NCBI GenBank assembly: GCA_005765155.1
Contig: VCCP01000005.1
Location: 3,534,001-3,598,000 of the forward strand
Length of the DNA stretch: 64,000 nucleotides
Origin: Zelopaecilomyces penicillatus
Lineage: Eukaryota > Ascomycota > Sordariomycetes > Hypocreales > Pseudodiploosporaceae
Direction of reading: 5' to 3'
The translations under genes were made by a program, and so were the position numbers. The notes beneath the pieces are model-generated. The model was given only the letters and a program-made list of their open reading frames with translations. It made no database searches and was not told the origin of the DNA. This document shows positions 40,956 through 53,154 of the stretch, one piece after another (the stretch's first letter is position 1; every line of letters begins with the position of its first letter).

Positions 40956-42182
40956 TTATTTGGCGGCAATTTCAACACCACCGGTAGCACCAAGAGCCTT
41001 CTTGAGATCACCTAGAAAAGCGGGTTAGAATTATCATACAAGGAATCTTTGTGGCATCGGAGCACTGAAAACTTACCATAGATAGCAAACTGGCCAGCAG
41101 TCAGAGTACCAACCATGAACAGACGGGCACCAATACCGGTGTAAGAGCCACGGAGACCGAGCTCCTTGCCGATCTTGATCAGGCGAGAGGTGGTGCCCTC
41201 ACCGGGAGCGCCCTTGGTCTTGTTGATCTTGGAAAGCATGGTGTCGGCAGGCTGAGAGACGAAGGCAGCGGCGAAACCGGCAATCAGACCGGAACCCAGG
41301 TTGACAGTGGTTTGCATGCCATCAGACATATCCTTCTTGGGGAATTGACGGAAGACGGCCTCGGAGACCTTCTCGTAGACGACGAACTTGGACATGGTAT
41401 AAGGAATCCTGGGTTGTACTGTGAGCACTTGAGCCTGCGTGGAAAGTATTTAGGGGGGACTTACTGCTTGAACAGAATGGGGCCGAATCCGGCATAGAAA
41501 GCACCAATACCCTCGTTCTTGAGCATCTTTGTGAAGCCACCAATCAGACCATTGGCGTAGGTGGGCTCAGAAACGAGACGGATACGGGTGGCCTCGAGAG
41601 GGCACAGGGCAATATCGGCGAAGAACTCGGCAGCGGCTGAAGAGGCGAGATAGATGGCAGTTCGGTTGTTGGAAGCAGTCTCAAGACCGAGCTGGTTAAT
41701 CCACTGCTTCTTGAAGAACTCGTATCCACCAAACTTCAGGGCACCCTGGAGGAAGTAACCGGCAAAGGTGGGACCGAAACCGGTCATGAGGGCGCCAGCA
41801 CCCTCATTCTGGATAACCTGACGGAAACCGCCGATCATGCCACGGTTGTATGTCTGGGGGTCAAGCTGGATTCGGGTCTTGACGCTATAACACAGGGAAT
41901 GGGTCAGCTCAGTCCAGGACCATCATTCAGGGGCTTCACGACGAGTCGGTGGAGGGCATCAACGCCGCCACCATCCTAAGATCACAGTGCATCTTCTTTG
42001 AGATGCTAGACACCGGGAATGAGAAGGAAAACGTACACATCGACGGGTGTCAGACCGCCGTGGGTGACGGAACAGCAGACGGCACCAGCGAGAGCGAATC
42101 GCGAATACAGGGCGACACCTGAGAGCTGGGCAGGCTCAGAGGCCTTGACGGCGGCCGGGATGGTTTGCGTAGCGCTAGCCAT
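40956..42182 (-). CDS. mir1: Mitochondrial phosphate carrier (Mir1/PiC)
   Basis: Inner-membrane carrier importing phosphate with H+ into mitochondria for ATP synthesis. Exons 42037-42182, 41465-41884, 41077-41408 and 40956-41011 give 317 aa. Three solute-carrier repeats each carry the helix-ending motif: TPVDVVKTR (repeat 1), CPLEATRIR (repeat 2) and QPADTMLSK (repeat 3). LYSRFALAGAVCCSVTHGGLTPVD and GFGPTFAGYFLQGALKFGGYEFFK are the PiC-specific segments. Exon 3 must begin at the second of two nearby AG acceptors, restoring FKQIPYTMSKFVVYE; the upstream CAG would shift the frame. The protein ends GATGGVEIAAK. Codon use is strongly C-biased, as for a highly expressed gene. Confidence 0.95.
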
Positions 42183-43468
42183 TGTGAATATTGCGATTTG
42201 ACTTGAAACCGGCAAAGGGTAATTCAAAAGAACGGAGTGGAGATGGAGCTGAACAATGAGTGTAGGAGTAGACAGCGGCAGTCTGCGGCTTTTGAGGTCT
42301 TTATTTTTTTTTCCTGCCACGAGTGTCCAGGGGGGGGTAGAGGAGGTGAGAGAAAAATTGCTAGAAGCCCCCGGCTGTCCGTCGGGAACAATCGGGTAAT
42401 TCGATTGGCGGACAAGATGGGCGTGCACGGTCCATTTTGGGGGATTTTGCATGCACTCTCCAGCCACAGTTTGACCTGTTTGGGTCACCGTATGTCTCTG
42501 GATGGGGCTCCCGCGATGCTCCTAGACGGATTTTAGGTGAGCCTAAGCAGCCAAAGCAGCCACAGCAGCCAGATAAAGGTGGGCGCCGAGCTCGGCTTGT
42601 CCGTCCGGCGCTTATCGCGAGACGGCGTTGCCAGGCTGCGTTATTATTACGGTACAATAAAAAGATTTTAGGACAAAACGGACACACGGATGGGGGGGGA
42701 TAGCCGCGACGGGCTGTGGCTGATTACTCTCGGTAATGACAACTGATCCCATTGGGTGCAGAACCACACCTTGCTCAGAACATTCGCTGGATTGTTCTTT
42801 TTATGACAGTTGCGCTCTGATATTTTTTTCCCTTCCATGAGATCTGAAACCGATATTTGGATGCAGTATTTGTTAACAGTGTGACTCTGCACTGCACCTT
42901 TGTCATAAATGGTGGTGCAACACATTGCATGCACTTACTAATACTGTGGCTGGTGTCATCGCCCAGATAATGCAAGGGGCTTCTTGAAGTCTTGGCGTCA
43001 CTCACAAGCCCAGCAACAACAACGTGGGGGGTTTAATTCAATGACTTCCAACATCTGGCATCAAACAATGAAGCTAGACATGTCAGATGGTGGTGAAGTG
43101 TGTAATTGAGCATTGAATAAAAATAAAAAATAAGAACATAGCATATCTTTCAGTTTTTCGGTCTAATATGTGATCCATACAATAGCTGTAGTTCAAGTCA
43201 CTTTTGTATGTTAGTATATAGTAAAACGAGAACTTGAAACTCTTCATACATTTCGTCCTTGAGCAACACGAACCATAAAGCAGCAATCACAAAAATAAGA
43301 ACTGGATGGAATGATTTATCAATTCATATATTTTCCCTCATCTCAAATCTAACTCCAATGAGTATTTCCCTTCTAATCACATCTATTCGTGCGGCCTGCG
43401 TCGACCTAACCTAGACCTTCCACATCCCGATAGCGGGGGGGGGGGGGGGGGGCAAATTCATTCTCGCC
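42183..43468. other. 1.3 kb intergenic region
   Basis: The first 350 bases are the phosphate-carrier promoter, including a T/A-rich stretch and a pyrimidine-rich leader. About 42540-42620 has an AAGCAGCC/ACAGCAGCC imperfect repeat. About 43100-43430 is AT-rich. A G18 run (43435-43452) ends 16 bases before the stop codon of the small secreted protein, i.e. inside its 3' flank. No gene is supported. Confidence 0.5.
43435..43452. repeat. Homopolymer G18 tract
   Basis: Eighteen consecutive G bases, in the 3' flank of the minus-strand secreted-protein gene (C18 on the sense strand). Confidence 0.9.
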
Positions 43469-44094
43469 TCACTGTGGTGGTTTTCCCAGCCAGGAAACGG
43501 CACATTCCGTCATCTTCTTTGCAGTCGTCTTACGGCAAGTCAAAAGTCCGTTTTTCACCTGCAGCACATCATCTATTTAAACAAGTTAGAATTAAAGAAG
43601 GCCGATTGCTCTTGTAAAGAGAGAGAGAGAGAGAGAAAGGCATGGGTAATACAAACCTAGGTTGATAGACGTCTCTACATATTTCGAACATTTGCGTTGG
43701 CAAAGGCACGACATGGTGGTTCTGTTCCATGCAAGCTTGCAGTTCTTGCAAGTTTTATCAATCTGACCAGCTCCGGCACTATGAGATCATTAGCACAAAG
43801 AAAAGAAAGAAAAAACACTATAGCTCTCTCGATGACATTGTTATCTCCCCCCTGCCCCTAAAAGAAACGAAAGACTTACTCAAGGACTCCGTTGTTGTTG
43901 CGGAGACACTGCGCGAGCTTCATCTGTGAGCACACATTCTTCGGCCCACCGGTCTTAGTGGAGCATCGAGCCGTGTAGGCGATCGGGGCCGAGCAGCTGC
44001 CGTCCGTGAACTCAACCAATTGACATTCCGTGGCCAGGGTAGCGAAGGCCGTGGCAGCCTGCAGGCCAAGAATCAGCAGCGCCTTTGGATACAT
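43469..44094 (-). CDS. Small secreted cysteine-rich protein (12 Cys)
   Basis: Predicted secreted protein of 146 aa. Exons 43880-44094, 43657-43778 and 43469-43572; junctions GTAAGT/TAG and GTTTGT/TAG are all in frame, and intron 2 has TCTAAC before its acceptor and a CT-repeat. The signal peptide is MYPKALLILGLQAATAFA, with cleavage likely after about residue 18. The mature protein of about 127 residues has 12 Cys at 24, 34, 44, 55, 63, 82, 85, 96, 98, 102, 125 and 136, an even number consistent with six disulfides. One N-glycosylation sequon is seen (NRT at 90-92). I recognise no family. Size, signal and cysteine density are those of fungal secreted proteins, including candidate effectors, but nothing proves a host-directed role. 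No membrane helix or GPI signal follows. Confidence 0.75.
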
Positions 44095-46176
44095 AGCTGC
44101 TGAAACAGGGTTCTGTTGGTTGAAGGATGCTTAATCAGGGATGTGTGTAGAAGAGAGAGAATAGAAATTTCTGTGTCGTCAAAAAGAGAAGTTTTCCCCG
44201 TGTGATTGGTTTGGTAAAACTTATCGGCAATCGTGAGTTGAGTGGAATGAATGCTTTACTTTCTCAGTTGATAATCACAAGATTGCGGCAAGAGGTTGGT
44301 AAAACGAATAGAGTTTGATATGGAGATCTGGGCCAAAATGAAAAAGAAGTGGCCTCAATCATGCAGGATATATACTCGTTTGCATCTGAACATGTCAAAG
44401 AATATAATGGTTTTTGCCGACATTTCACGCAGGTGTCAATGAACATCGCGTCTATTCACAAAAAACCATTCCCGTCCGCCAGCCTCCAGGCACCAGCTGT
44501 TCGCACTTGCACTTGCACAAAGGGGAAACGCGGAGATACCAAGTAACAAGAATGTTTTTGCGACGCAGAGTTCTTTTATTTTAACGCTGTGGAAATTTAA
44601 AAAAATAAAAATGAAAAGAACTTGAAAGCGAGGACTAGATAGGAGGCCATGTAGACGTGTGTAAATGTGGTATATTTGTCAAAAGTCGCCATGTTAGGTG
44701 AACCATATTCATGGAGATGCCAAATAGTTGGCTTTACTCCGAAAGAAGCTTGAAAACAAACGAAAAAGTGAACAAATTGTGGCAGTTCGTAAGGTTTCTT
44801 TATCAAGGTAATTTTCCAGATGTCGTGTTGTTAATGTTGAATCGCACGCCAGCGCATGCCTGCCAGATGAACCAAACCTTACAGCAAAGTCGTACTTTTT
44901 TGGTCAGTCTCTTTTTCCATCAATTTTGTGATTAAAAATCCAGGTTTGTTAACGTTACATGGCTTAATTATTCAGCAAAGCAGAGTTTGGATGGAGTCGC
45001 GGAATCCTTTCCACAGAATCATGCCATCAAATTACACCGACAGAAAGAAATGGCACCATCAGGCCACTGTCCCACTTTCTCTTCCACGAGTCACGAGTCC
45101 TTCCAGAACGGTCAGTTCAGATACACAGAATCCTGGTCTATGTAACATACTCAAGACAACAAACCTAGTTCCGGCACCAAAAGAAATGCCGAACGTTGGA
45201 CCGGCCCCCAAGTCGAGATTCGATAAGCTTGTTGAGCACGGTAAGGAGGGATAAAATGCGTGACACCCTCGATAAAAATGGCTAGACGATGCAAAACCTC
45301 CACATAGAACTGACGTCTTGTTTATGATGACGAAGTCATTGACGTGGTGCACCCTAGTCATTGAAAATGCTTAGCGGCCAACGCCTTGCATTTGCCCGCC
45401 TATTGGAGAATAGCTGTGTGCTTTTGGCTTCGGTACTTCATTTGGCGGGCCCAAAATGTGATTTGAAAACAGCAGGTTCGAAAATAACCCAATTGGCTTC
45501 CAGGTGCCCGGTATTGTCTGCATCAAAACATGGCAATTGAAGTTTTCGGATGCAGCGGAGGCGATGCCGTCCTCGTCGCAGCACCTTTTCTCGCAGCACC
45601 CTTTCCACCAATGCCAGAAGGGGCAGAAAATACCGAGGAATGCCTCCAAGGCTTGATGATAAACTGCCGCGTCATCAACTTTCGTCTCTTTAGTTACATA
45701 GGTGATCATCGAGATTGGGTGGGGGATAATAACGCATGTGGCAATTATGGTGTTTAGAGCCACAAGCGCTCTTTTTTGCGCTTACAAATGCATGACTACC
45801 TCCTGGACCTAGAGCGGAAAAGAGGGCTACTTTGTGAAGCTAGACCGCGACTCGATGGAATTTTGTGTGTTGGGGCTTTTGATTGTTCGGGGTTAAAACT
45901 CGGGGTTTGGCACTTCAAGTGACTCGTGAGTGTGGGGACGAGTCATGGATGATGATGCAAAAGTTGTGGGCTCCTCAGTGGTTGAAGCTATGCTTGCGGC
46001 CAAGCTGGCTTTGGGCATACAAGTATATATGCTTCCCAGGTCGTGTGTGGGTTTAGAAACATCCAGTTCCCAAATCAAGCAATACCTTCCAATAGCATCT
46101 TTATCATTGTCACCCAGACCTGGAACCTACTTACGACGCTGGCTTGATACCTGAATACTAAAAGAGACACACAAAA
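44095..46176. other. 2.1 kb intergenic region with unresolved frames
   Basis: The first few hundred bases are the secreted-protein promoter. A minus-strand frame of 130 codons at 45371-45763 has a cysteine-rich patch (KGCCEKRCCDED) and is noted as unresolved. A plus-strand frame at 44928-45254 lacks support. The right end is the promoter of the alcohol dehydrogenase. No RNA gene was seen. Confidence 0.4.
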
Positions 46177-47530
46177 ATGTCAACCGGCTACAAGTTTGAA
46201 GGGTGGATGGGCGAAGATGTCTCCTCCGCAGATGGCAAGATGGTCTGGAAAGAGTACGAGCCCAAGGCTTGGGAAGAAACGGATGTTGACATCAAAGTCA
46301 CCCACTCGGGCATTTGCGGCTCTGACCTCCACACACTTCGATCTGGCTGGGTGAGTATAATCATCGTCTGACCGAAGCCATAGTGCTTCTTACATGAGTT
46401 TGAACGATGCAACTAACACGAGCTTTCGTTATGTGTTTTTAGGGTGCCACAGATTACCCATGTGTAGTTGGCCATGAGATTGTTGGCATTGCTGTGCGAG
46501 TAGGCTCCAAGGCCGAAAACGATATTAAAGTCGGCGATGTGGTCGGCGTCGGTGCCCAGAACGATTCTTGCCTTGGTCGAGATGGTTTCTGTGATGCTTG
46601 TAGTGCAAAACAAGAGAACTATTGCACCAACCAGCACACAAGCACATACGGCTCTAGGCACCGCAACGGTGACAAAGCCTACGGTGGTTACGCTCTGTAC
46701 CACCGGGCGCCGTCCCATTTTGTGCTCAAGATTCCTACCGGCCTGGCTCCGGAGTATGCGGCGCCGATGCTGTGCGGTGGCGTCACCGTCTACTCTCCGT
46801 TGAAACACTTCGGCGCCGGTCCGGGCAAGTCCGTGGGTATCATTGGTGTGGGTGGCCTGGGCCACTTTGCGGTGCTCTTCGCCAAAGGCCTCGGCTGTAA
46901 GGAGGTGGTCGGCATTTCGAGAAGAGCCGACAAGAAAGATGACGCCATCAAGCTGGGGTGTGATAGTTACATCGCCACGGAAGACGATGCTGACTGGGCG
47001 AAAAACAACCAGAGACGTTTTGATCTCATCATCTCCACCGTCTCCTCACCCAAGGTACGTAGAGGTTCTAATCACCTCGTATATCAAATGCCAAGGCGGA
47101 TTGATACAGCCAACCGGAACCTTCCCTTGTGGAGTCAAGTTGGCCGATCTCGATTATCCATTTCCGTCGCCTTCTCCCACAAAAAAAAACCAGATTGATA
47201 TTGCCACTAATGCCAGGTTTTTATTGCCACACTTTCTAGATGCCCTTCAACGACTATATTCGGCTGCTCAAACTTGACGGAACACTAGTCCAAGTCGGTG
47301 CTCCCGAAAACCCCATTGGTCTGGCGCCGTTCGCCCTCATTACCGATCGGCGGCGTGTTGCAGGATCGGGCATTGGTAGTCCCTCTGAAATCTCGGACAT
47401 GCTCCAGTTTGCAGCGGAGAAGCATATCTATCCCTGGGTAGAGAAGAGGCCGATGAAAGATGCTAATCAGGCCATCATCGATATGGAAGCAGGCAAGCCG
47501 CGATTCCGGTATGTCTTGGTCAACGAGTGA
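46177..47530 (+). CDS. Zinc-type NADP-dependent alcohol dehydrogenase (ADH6/cinnamyl-ADH class)
   Basis: Medium-chain dehydrogenase reducing aldehydes such as cinnamaldehyde or other medium-chain aldehydes with NADPH; 358 aa. Exons 46177-46350, 46443-47054 and 47240-47530, all phase 0. Catalytic zinc site: Cys47 (GICGSD) and His69-Glu70 (GHEIVG). Structural zinc site: Cys101, Cys108, Cys111 and Cys119. The dinucleotide-binding turn GVGGLGHFAV and the following ISRRADKK (basic, favouring NADP) are present. The third exon starts MPFNDYIRLLK and contains TLVQVGAPENP, both typical of ADH6. The 185-base second intron is longer than others in the window and its 5' part can be read through for about 48 codons, so an annotation error there would be easy. 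Substrate preference is unknown. Confidence 0.93.
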
Positions 47531-49424
47531 TGTGCAGAAGGGGTTTCCATTGTTATAGAATTAGGTGAAGAAACACCAGTGGAGAGAAAGGGGAGAGAAA
47601 GGGGAAGTTGAATGGTGTGAAAACAGCTATCTCTGAGCAGAACCAGAGAAGCTCATCGTCTGCATTGGTAAAGACCAACGGCATTGGCCGCATTAGCAGC
47701 GATGGGCGTAATCCGCATGAGGCATTACTGAGGGAAAAGGTGTTGAGGGGGTCGTTGGAAGCTAGTTTGAAGAGCTGTGAGTGGGCATGAGAGGGTGTCC
47801 CATATCGTACTTGTTTAGATATCTCCGTATGCCGGTATGAAGCGAGTCCTGTTTGAGTTTACCAATCTGTGAAACTTTGTCATGGAAAGGTCATCGCCAT
47901 CCAATGCGTGATGATTGAGAAAATGTGAGCAATTAGCGAGGTGCTATTCTTGCCTTAGCTTTGGTGGATGCCATACGAGTTGTCATTTACGAGGTAATCA
48001 TGCGGCAGGTACGAAGAACTAGTTGCAGAAGGCTTGACCCTCGCCATATTGCGGCACCTGTTGGTAAAAATAAATAAACAGCATGACAGCAGCCTCGTAA
48101 AGCAGGCCGTTTCTGGACATAATTTTGCCTGGATGATCGAGGATTGTTGCTGCGGGGTGACTGAGAGATTTCGTGATCTGCGGCTGAATGCTGGCCATTG
48201 GCTGGCTAGAGAGCCAAGCGGCATAAACATGGCCTCACCGTACAGCTTACCGTAGAGTGAGGCAAGTGAGGGTGAGTTACGAGTGTGAGTGACAAATGTG
48301 TGTGAGAGTGAGGGTGAGAGTGTAAGCAGGGCCAGCAATGGAAACCGAAAAATTAATTACAGGAGGGATCCAGGGCCGCTGGAGCCATGCACATGCACCT
48401 GTGGTGCCCCTTCCCTCCACTAAAGAATTTACAACTACACCTAGCAAGGCACTGCCCACACATACACCAGGCAGGAAAAGCCCGAGGAGGCCCACTAAAT
48501 CCACTGCCAACCAATGATGGCGTCAGCCTCGCCCAACCTCGCATGACGCGGTGCTCTTTACAATGCAAGATGCGGTTGTCGGCCTCGTATTCAGAGTTGG
48601 AGGCATGCTGTGCAATGCTAGCAGCCATTGGCAACCCATCCTTGGTTGGGGGTTTTTGTCATTTTCATTTTATTTTTATTGCTCTCCACACCCACAGGCA
48701 CGTTTTGTGTTGTTAATTACCAACTTGCACGCTCACATACGCACTATTACACAGCACATGCATCGTGCATACTTACTGTGTTGTTCTAGCCACCCTTGGG
48801 GCTGATTGCTTATGACATGTTGTTGTTGGTTGGCTGGTTGGTTTGCTTGTTGCTGTGGGCTTTCCCAGCCCGAGATAATGCGCAGTTGTGTGTGTGTGAG
48901 AATGTGTATGAGATGGCGAGGAGGTTGTAAAGCAAAGCAAACGTGTAAACAGATGAAACACTGACTGCCGTCTTCCTTTCTTTTCTTGCTCTCCCTTCAC
49001 TGTTGTGTAGGTGATGAGGTGATGAGCCGCAGTCACAGCCGAACCCCTCGATTTTGGTTTCTTTTGCTTGCATCTTTTACCCCTTGAGCTAGAAAGAAAA
49101 AGAAAGACGTCTGAGAAACTCCTGCCGTTCAAGTCGGCGGGGGAGTACTTCCTACACCTACGTCGAAATAAATCCTGTATCTGTACAGCAAGTGAGATAA
49201 GTGTGTCACTGCCTTTTTAGATTGACTGGGGAACCGGTTATTGTTCTGCGACTTGGGACCAGGCAGGACCGTAGCACGGTCGGCACGGCTATCCACGAAT
49301 TACTAGTCAATGACGATGTCTCTCTCTCTGCGCGGAAAAAGGGCAGCGAAGAACAGATGGAAACCCGGAAGATGCTATTTTAATTAAAAAAAAATCGGGC
49401 TGGTGGGCAAAAGGCTGGGCACCA

Positions 49425-49428
<4 letters not shown>

Positions 49429-49464
<36 letters not shown>
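49429..49464. repeat. (CA)18 microsatellite
   Basis: A perfect dinucleotide CA array of 36 bases. Confidence 0.9.
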
Positions 49465-49465
<1 letters not shown>

Positions 49466-52400
49466 TCATCCTGGGCGCTCTCCCTTTCAGGCTCAACTGT
49501 GCCGAGAGCCCTGGCAGCCGCAGACCCGCCCGCTTATCTGACTGGCCACGCGAATACCGGGAGCCGGACAGGTAACTGGGTCAGCCCTGAAGCGAGGAAA
49601 GAAGAAGAAGAAGGAAAGAAAAGTACAAGTCGGCGCCATGACAACCCCAAGGCGCGATTTCGACTCCAATGAGTTTGGCTGCACAGACGATCGCCCCGAG
49701 GATCCATGCTGCCCGAATCACGATGCATCAATCCGCCGCCGCTGTCCATTCCTGTCATCGCCGAGCAACGTCAGGACGAACATCGGTGAAGAGCTCATTG
49801 CTGTGACAAGAAAGGATTTGCATGCTCACGCACGCCCCTTCCCCCCTCCCACCAATTCCATGTCGTGACTCGCACAATGGGGATTTGGCTTGGCCGCTTG
49901 GTTACTTGGCGAACGGTCTGCGCAACAGTATCGAACTCGTCAGAAGGCGTTGGTGGAGCATAATGCAGCCATGTGCCATGACATAGGGCCGCATTCCTGA
50001 TGCATTCCAGTCTTGCGCAGTAGGCATAAAATTTCGTCCTATCGCAGAGTTCCACGACAGGCATCATCCCATGTCGTTGGCCCCCTGTCTCACGGCGGCC
50101 GGCCGGCTAAACCCCTCCCGTCGCGTCGCTCTTCCGGCGCCGATGGCAGTGACGAGTAATAAAAACGAGCCACCACCCGTATTGACCTGGACTGGATAGC
50201 GTCTAGTACCAAACGTCCCTAGCTCGGAGAAAGCTGGCACCGGACCGAGGTACCTACAAGTTAGTGCTCCAGGCGCCTGAAGTGCTCGTATCTCCCACCC
50301 ATCCTTCAACCACCCCACCAGGCTGTGGGACCCAGATGGGTAGCAGACCCTGTCATGGATCCCCTGTGAAGCGCCCAAGCGGCTGCTGGTTGCTGGGCGC
50401 AGACTCAGCCAGCGCCAGCCCTTTGGCGCGCGATGGCAGCTAAGCGTGCCTATTCCTGTGGTGAGGTTGCATTCGCTGGTAGGTCTTCGTCGTCGGGATT
50501 GTCAAGAAAACTTTGGCCTGGCTTACACCTACTTGCGGGCATATCGTGTCCAGTCAATATCTGAAAATTTGGCGACTGCTACGCCGGCGACAGCGGCTGG
50601 TAACACCAGACAGCTCAACCTGCTGGGCCATTCGCAACAATCGACGCGCTGGACCGACACAGGGTAAGACATCCCTAGATCCATTGTCCTGTCTGTCTGT
50701 CTACCCTGAATCGACAAAATAATACCACCCAAATCCATTAATCCCATCTAACCCCACGTTTGACCGCCCATGCCCAATCGAGGCCAGTGCCGTGAGACTC
50801 AAGGAGGCTGGTCTCACTGTGCGACAAGGTCCTGCAAGGACGATGGGCGAAAGAAGGAAAGAAAAAAAGAGAGATCTGACTTGCTGTGTTACATCCAGCC
50901 TATTTGCGCACGTACAGGTTCGCACAACGAAGGGCTTCGTAGTGCAACCATCTTGTCAGCCTTTGGCTGCTCGCAAGCGTGGGCTTTTACACCGGGCTTT
51001 GACTGTTTCCTGCCATCCTGAGCCGATCATCAGCAGCTAGGTAATATCAGGCATCAAGGTAATAAGTTTGATAGTAACAATATGTGTTGACACCGCCGCT
51101 AGCACAGCCGTGGGCTTGACCAGCAGCCTCTCTCTATTAATCGGCGGCTGAAGTAAATGTCCTACCCTATCGGCTCTTGGACACCACGAGTTGCTTCCAT
51201 CTGTAGTCACGCTGAACCAATTATACACCAGTATATTAATATCTGTACCCCAAAAAATAGCCCGTAGCGTGTCCGTGACGCCATTCTTGTATATGACTAC
51301 TGTCATGCTGCCTAGTCGGCTTTTGGGGGTTCCCATGCCGATTGCTTAGCTTATTGCCATGGCTTGCTCTGGCCCTGGCATCCCGTGTTATGGAGTGGGC
51401 TGCGTTAACCGTCTGCTGAACAATACGACAGCACTTGTCATCTAAACCACAGCGCCGTATTCTTGTCTGCACTGTATGCGCACGGCCTGTGCAGCACACT
51501 AAGGAGAGGGGTGTCACACCGTGCAGAAAAGAGCTATTCGCACCACACCAAGCAGCGAGGCGCCTGCGTGGCACAACCTGATTATTATGGCATGGTTCTA
51601 ATTTCGGACAATGCTCCTTCTGCACGCGCATGACCAGGGTCCCCCCCCAGCCTCGCGCCTTTCCCTTCTGGTCCTACATGGCTGCTTGGACAACAAGCGA
51701 CGATACCATTACGATATCAGCTCTTTAGTGACGCTATCAACTTCCATCCACGTTGGGGGCATCATGAGTGGAGAACCCTACTAGCTTTTCCTGGAGAGCG
51801 AGTGCTGGGTACGAAGTCCCGGACTCGGCGAAAACAACTCTTGCGTAGACGCGCCGACCTGAACGCCCCCCCACAGTCATTCCCCCAGCCAGGCGACTTT
51901 TGGACTGGACTGAGAACGGCCATGAAGAGCGTCATACTCAGGCGTCAAAGCACGTACCTATTCTAACCCGCGGAGCCAAACGAAGCAAGCGGATCCAATC
52001 GCTGGCCGCGGAATGGCGGAAAAACACAATGGGCTCAGCAACAGCATCAGCTCTAGGAACAGACCAAGAGAAAAGAGAGACATGAGCCGAAACAAAACGG
52101 GACCGTCCTTGGCGCGCGCGCCGCCGCGACTGCTATGTCTCTCCCACTCTCTCGCCCAAAGAAAAGTGAACCAGCGAGACAGCGAGGCGGCGGGACCCAC
52201 AGAGGACCCTTCCGTCTGCTGTCTTGTCTCTCTCTGGTCGTCTTCTTCAGTTCAGTGGGAGTTCAGGCGGCGGGTTGGATAAAAATGATGACCTTTTGGA
52301 CGCTAAGGCCTAGTCAGGGGGCCCCTTGGTGGGAGACAACAACAACCACTTCTTTTTCCGGCCTTTGTCAATGGACGACTGCACAGTGATGCTTCATACA

Positions 52401-52904
52401 CGCACTGGCGCTGCCCCTAAGCAAGTTGATTATTCCTTTTGAGGCAGGGGAGCACATGCGTGTACTGTAGTACGTATGTATGCACAAGCGTGAGAAGGGA
52501 TCTGCTGGCAAAAAGCCTGCGCTGGCTGGTCCTGGTTGGGCCTTTGGGAAGTCCTTTGCCCGTTAGCAAGTCGTTGCCTTTGCTTGCTGCACTTGAGCGG
52601 GAACTTTGGGCGGTGGCGGCTGTGCGGAAAACGAAGAAAAGCTGGCATGGGTGGCTATACACGCACACCCCCGGCCATCGCGGCCAATCAGGCACACACC
52701 CTTGCTTGCTCCGAATGGCAACGCCCGGCATCGCGGTCCTGCAGGGTTATTTACAGAACTCGTATTGGGGGTCCTGCTTAGGCGTGGTGGACCAGGCTGG
52801 GTTGCTGTCCCAGGCTTTTTTGCAAGCTTTTGTTGCCCAGCGAGCAGGCCCGGCCTTGCACACACCTATTGCATGTGGCTGTCGATCTTGGAGAGGGTGG
52901 CAGA

Positions 52905-52912
52905 GATATAAG
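52905..52912 (+). promoter_or_regulatory. Candidate TATA element of the repeat-protein gene
   Basis: GATATAAG lies about 250 bases before the start codon and is followed by a pyrimidine-rich stretch (about 52935-52990), the usual architecture of highly expressed fungal genes. The transcription start is not known. Confidence 0.4.
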
Positions 52913-53154
52913 AAAGCCCTCATCCCAACTGAGTCCTTGTCTCTCTTTCCCTTACTTCAGTATCCAACATTCAGTCTTTCGCTCAACCGACTCTCGCTAT
53001 TGTCTGAGAAGTCTGTTTAGTCCTTGGCACACTCGTTTAAGCCATCGACATTATAATACATATAAAGACAACCACACAACTCACACTGTTTATTAGCTGT
53101 TCCTTAATTGCAAACGCAACCTAATACCAAACCAACATCCCACTTTTCTTCATC

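Larger units (their letters stand above)
47531..53154. other. 5.6 kb gene-free region upstream of the repeat protein
   Basis: The longest gene-poor stretch. It holds GTGAG-type low-complexity repeats (48243-48330), GT-rich patches near 48885-48910, a (CA)18 microsatellite (49429-49464) and many random frames up to 193 codons, none with family resemblance. The right end has a TATA-like GATATAAG near 52905 and a long pyrimidine-rich leader. It may hold a large promoter or untranslated leader, or non-coding transcripts that cannot be seen here. Confidence 0.5.

Noticed and set aside
43619..43636. GA/CT repeat as an independent element
   Set aside because: It lies inside intron 2 of the secreted-protein gene and works as an ordinary polypyrimidine tract on the sense strand.
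31561..47530. Secondary-metabolite gene cluster (ALDH, MFS, ADH)
   Set aside because: No backbone synthase is present, and the intervening genes (SDA1, phosphate carrier) are housekeeping.
52439..53020. 193-codon frame upstream of the repeat protein
   Set aside because: It covers the candidate TATA element and pyrimidine leader; the composition is that of promoter DNA.
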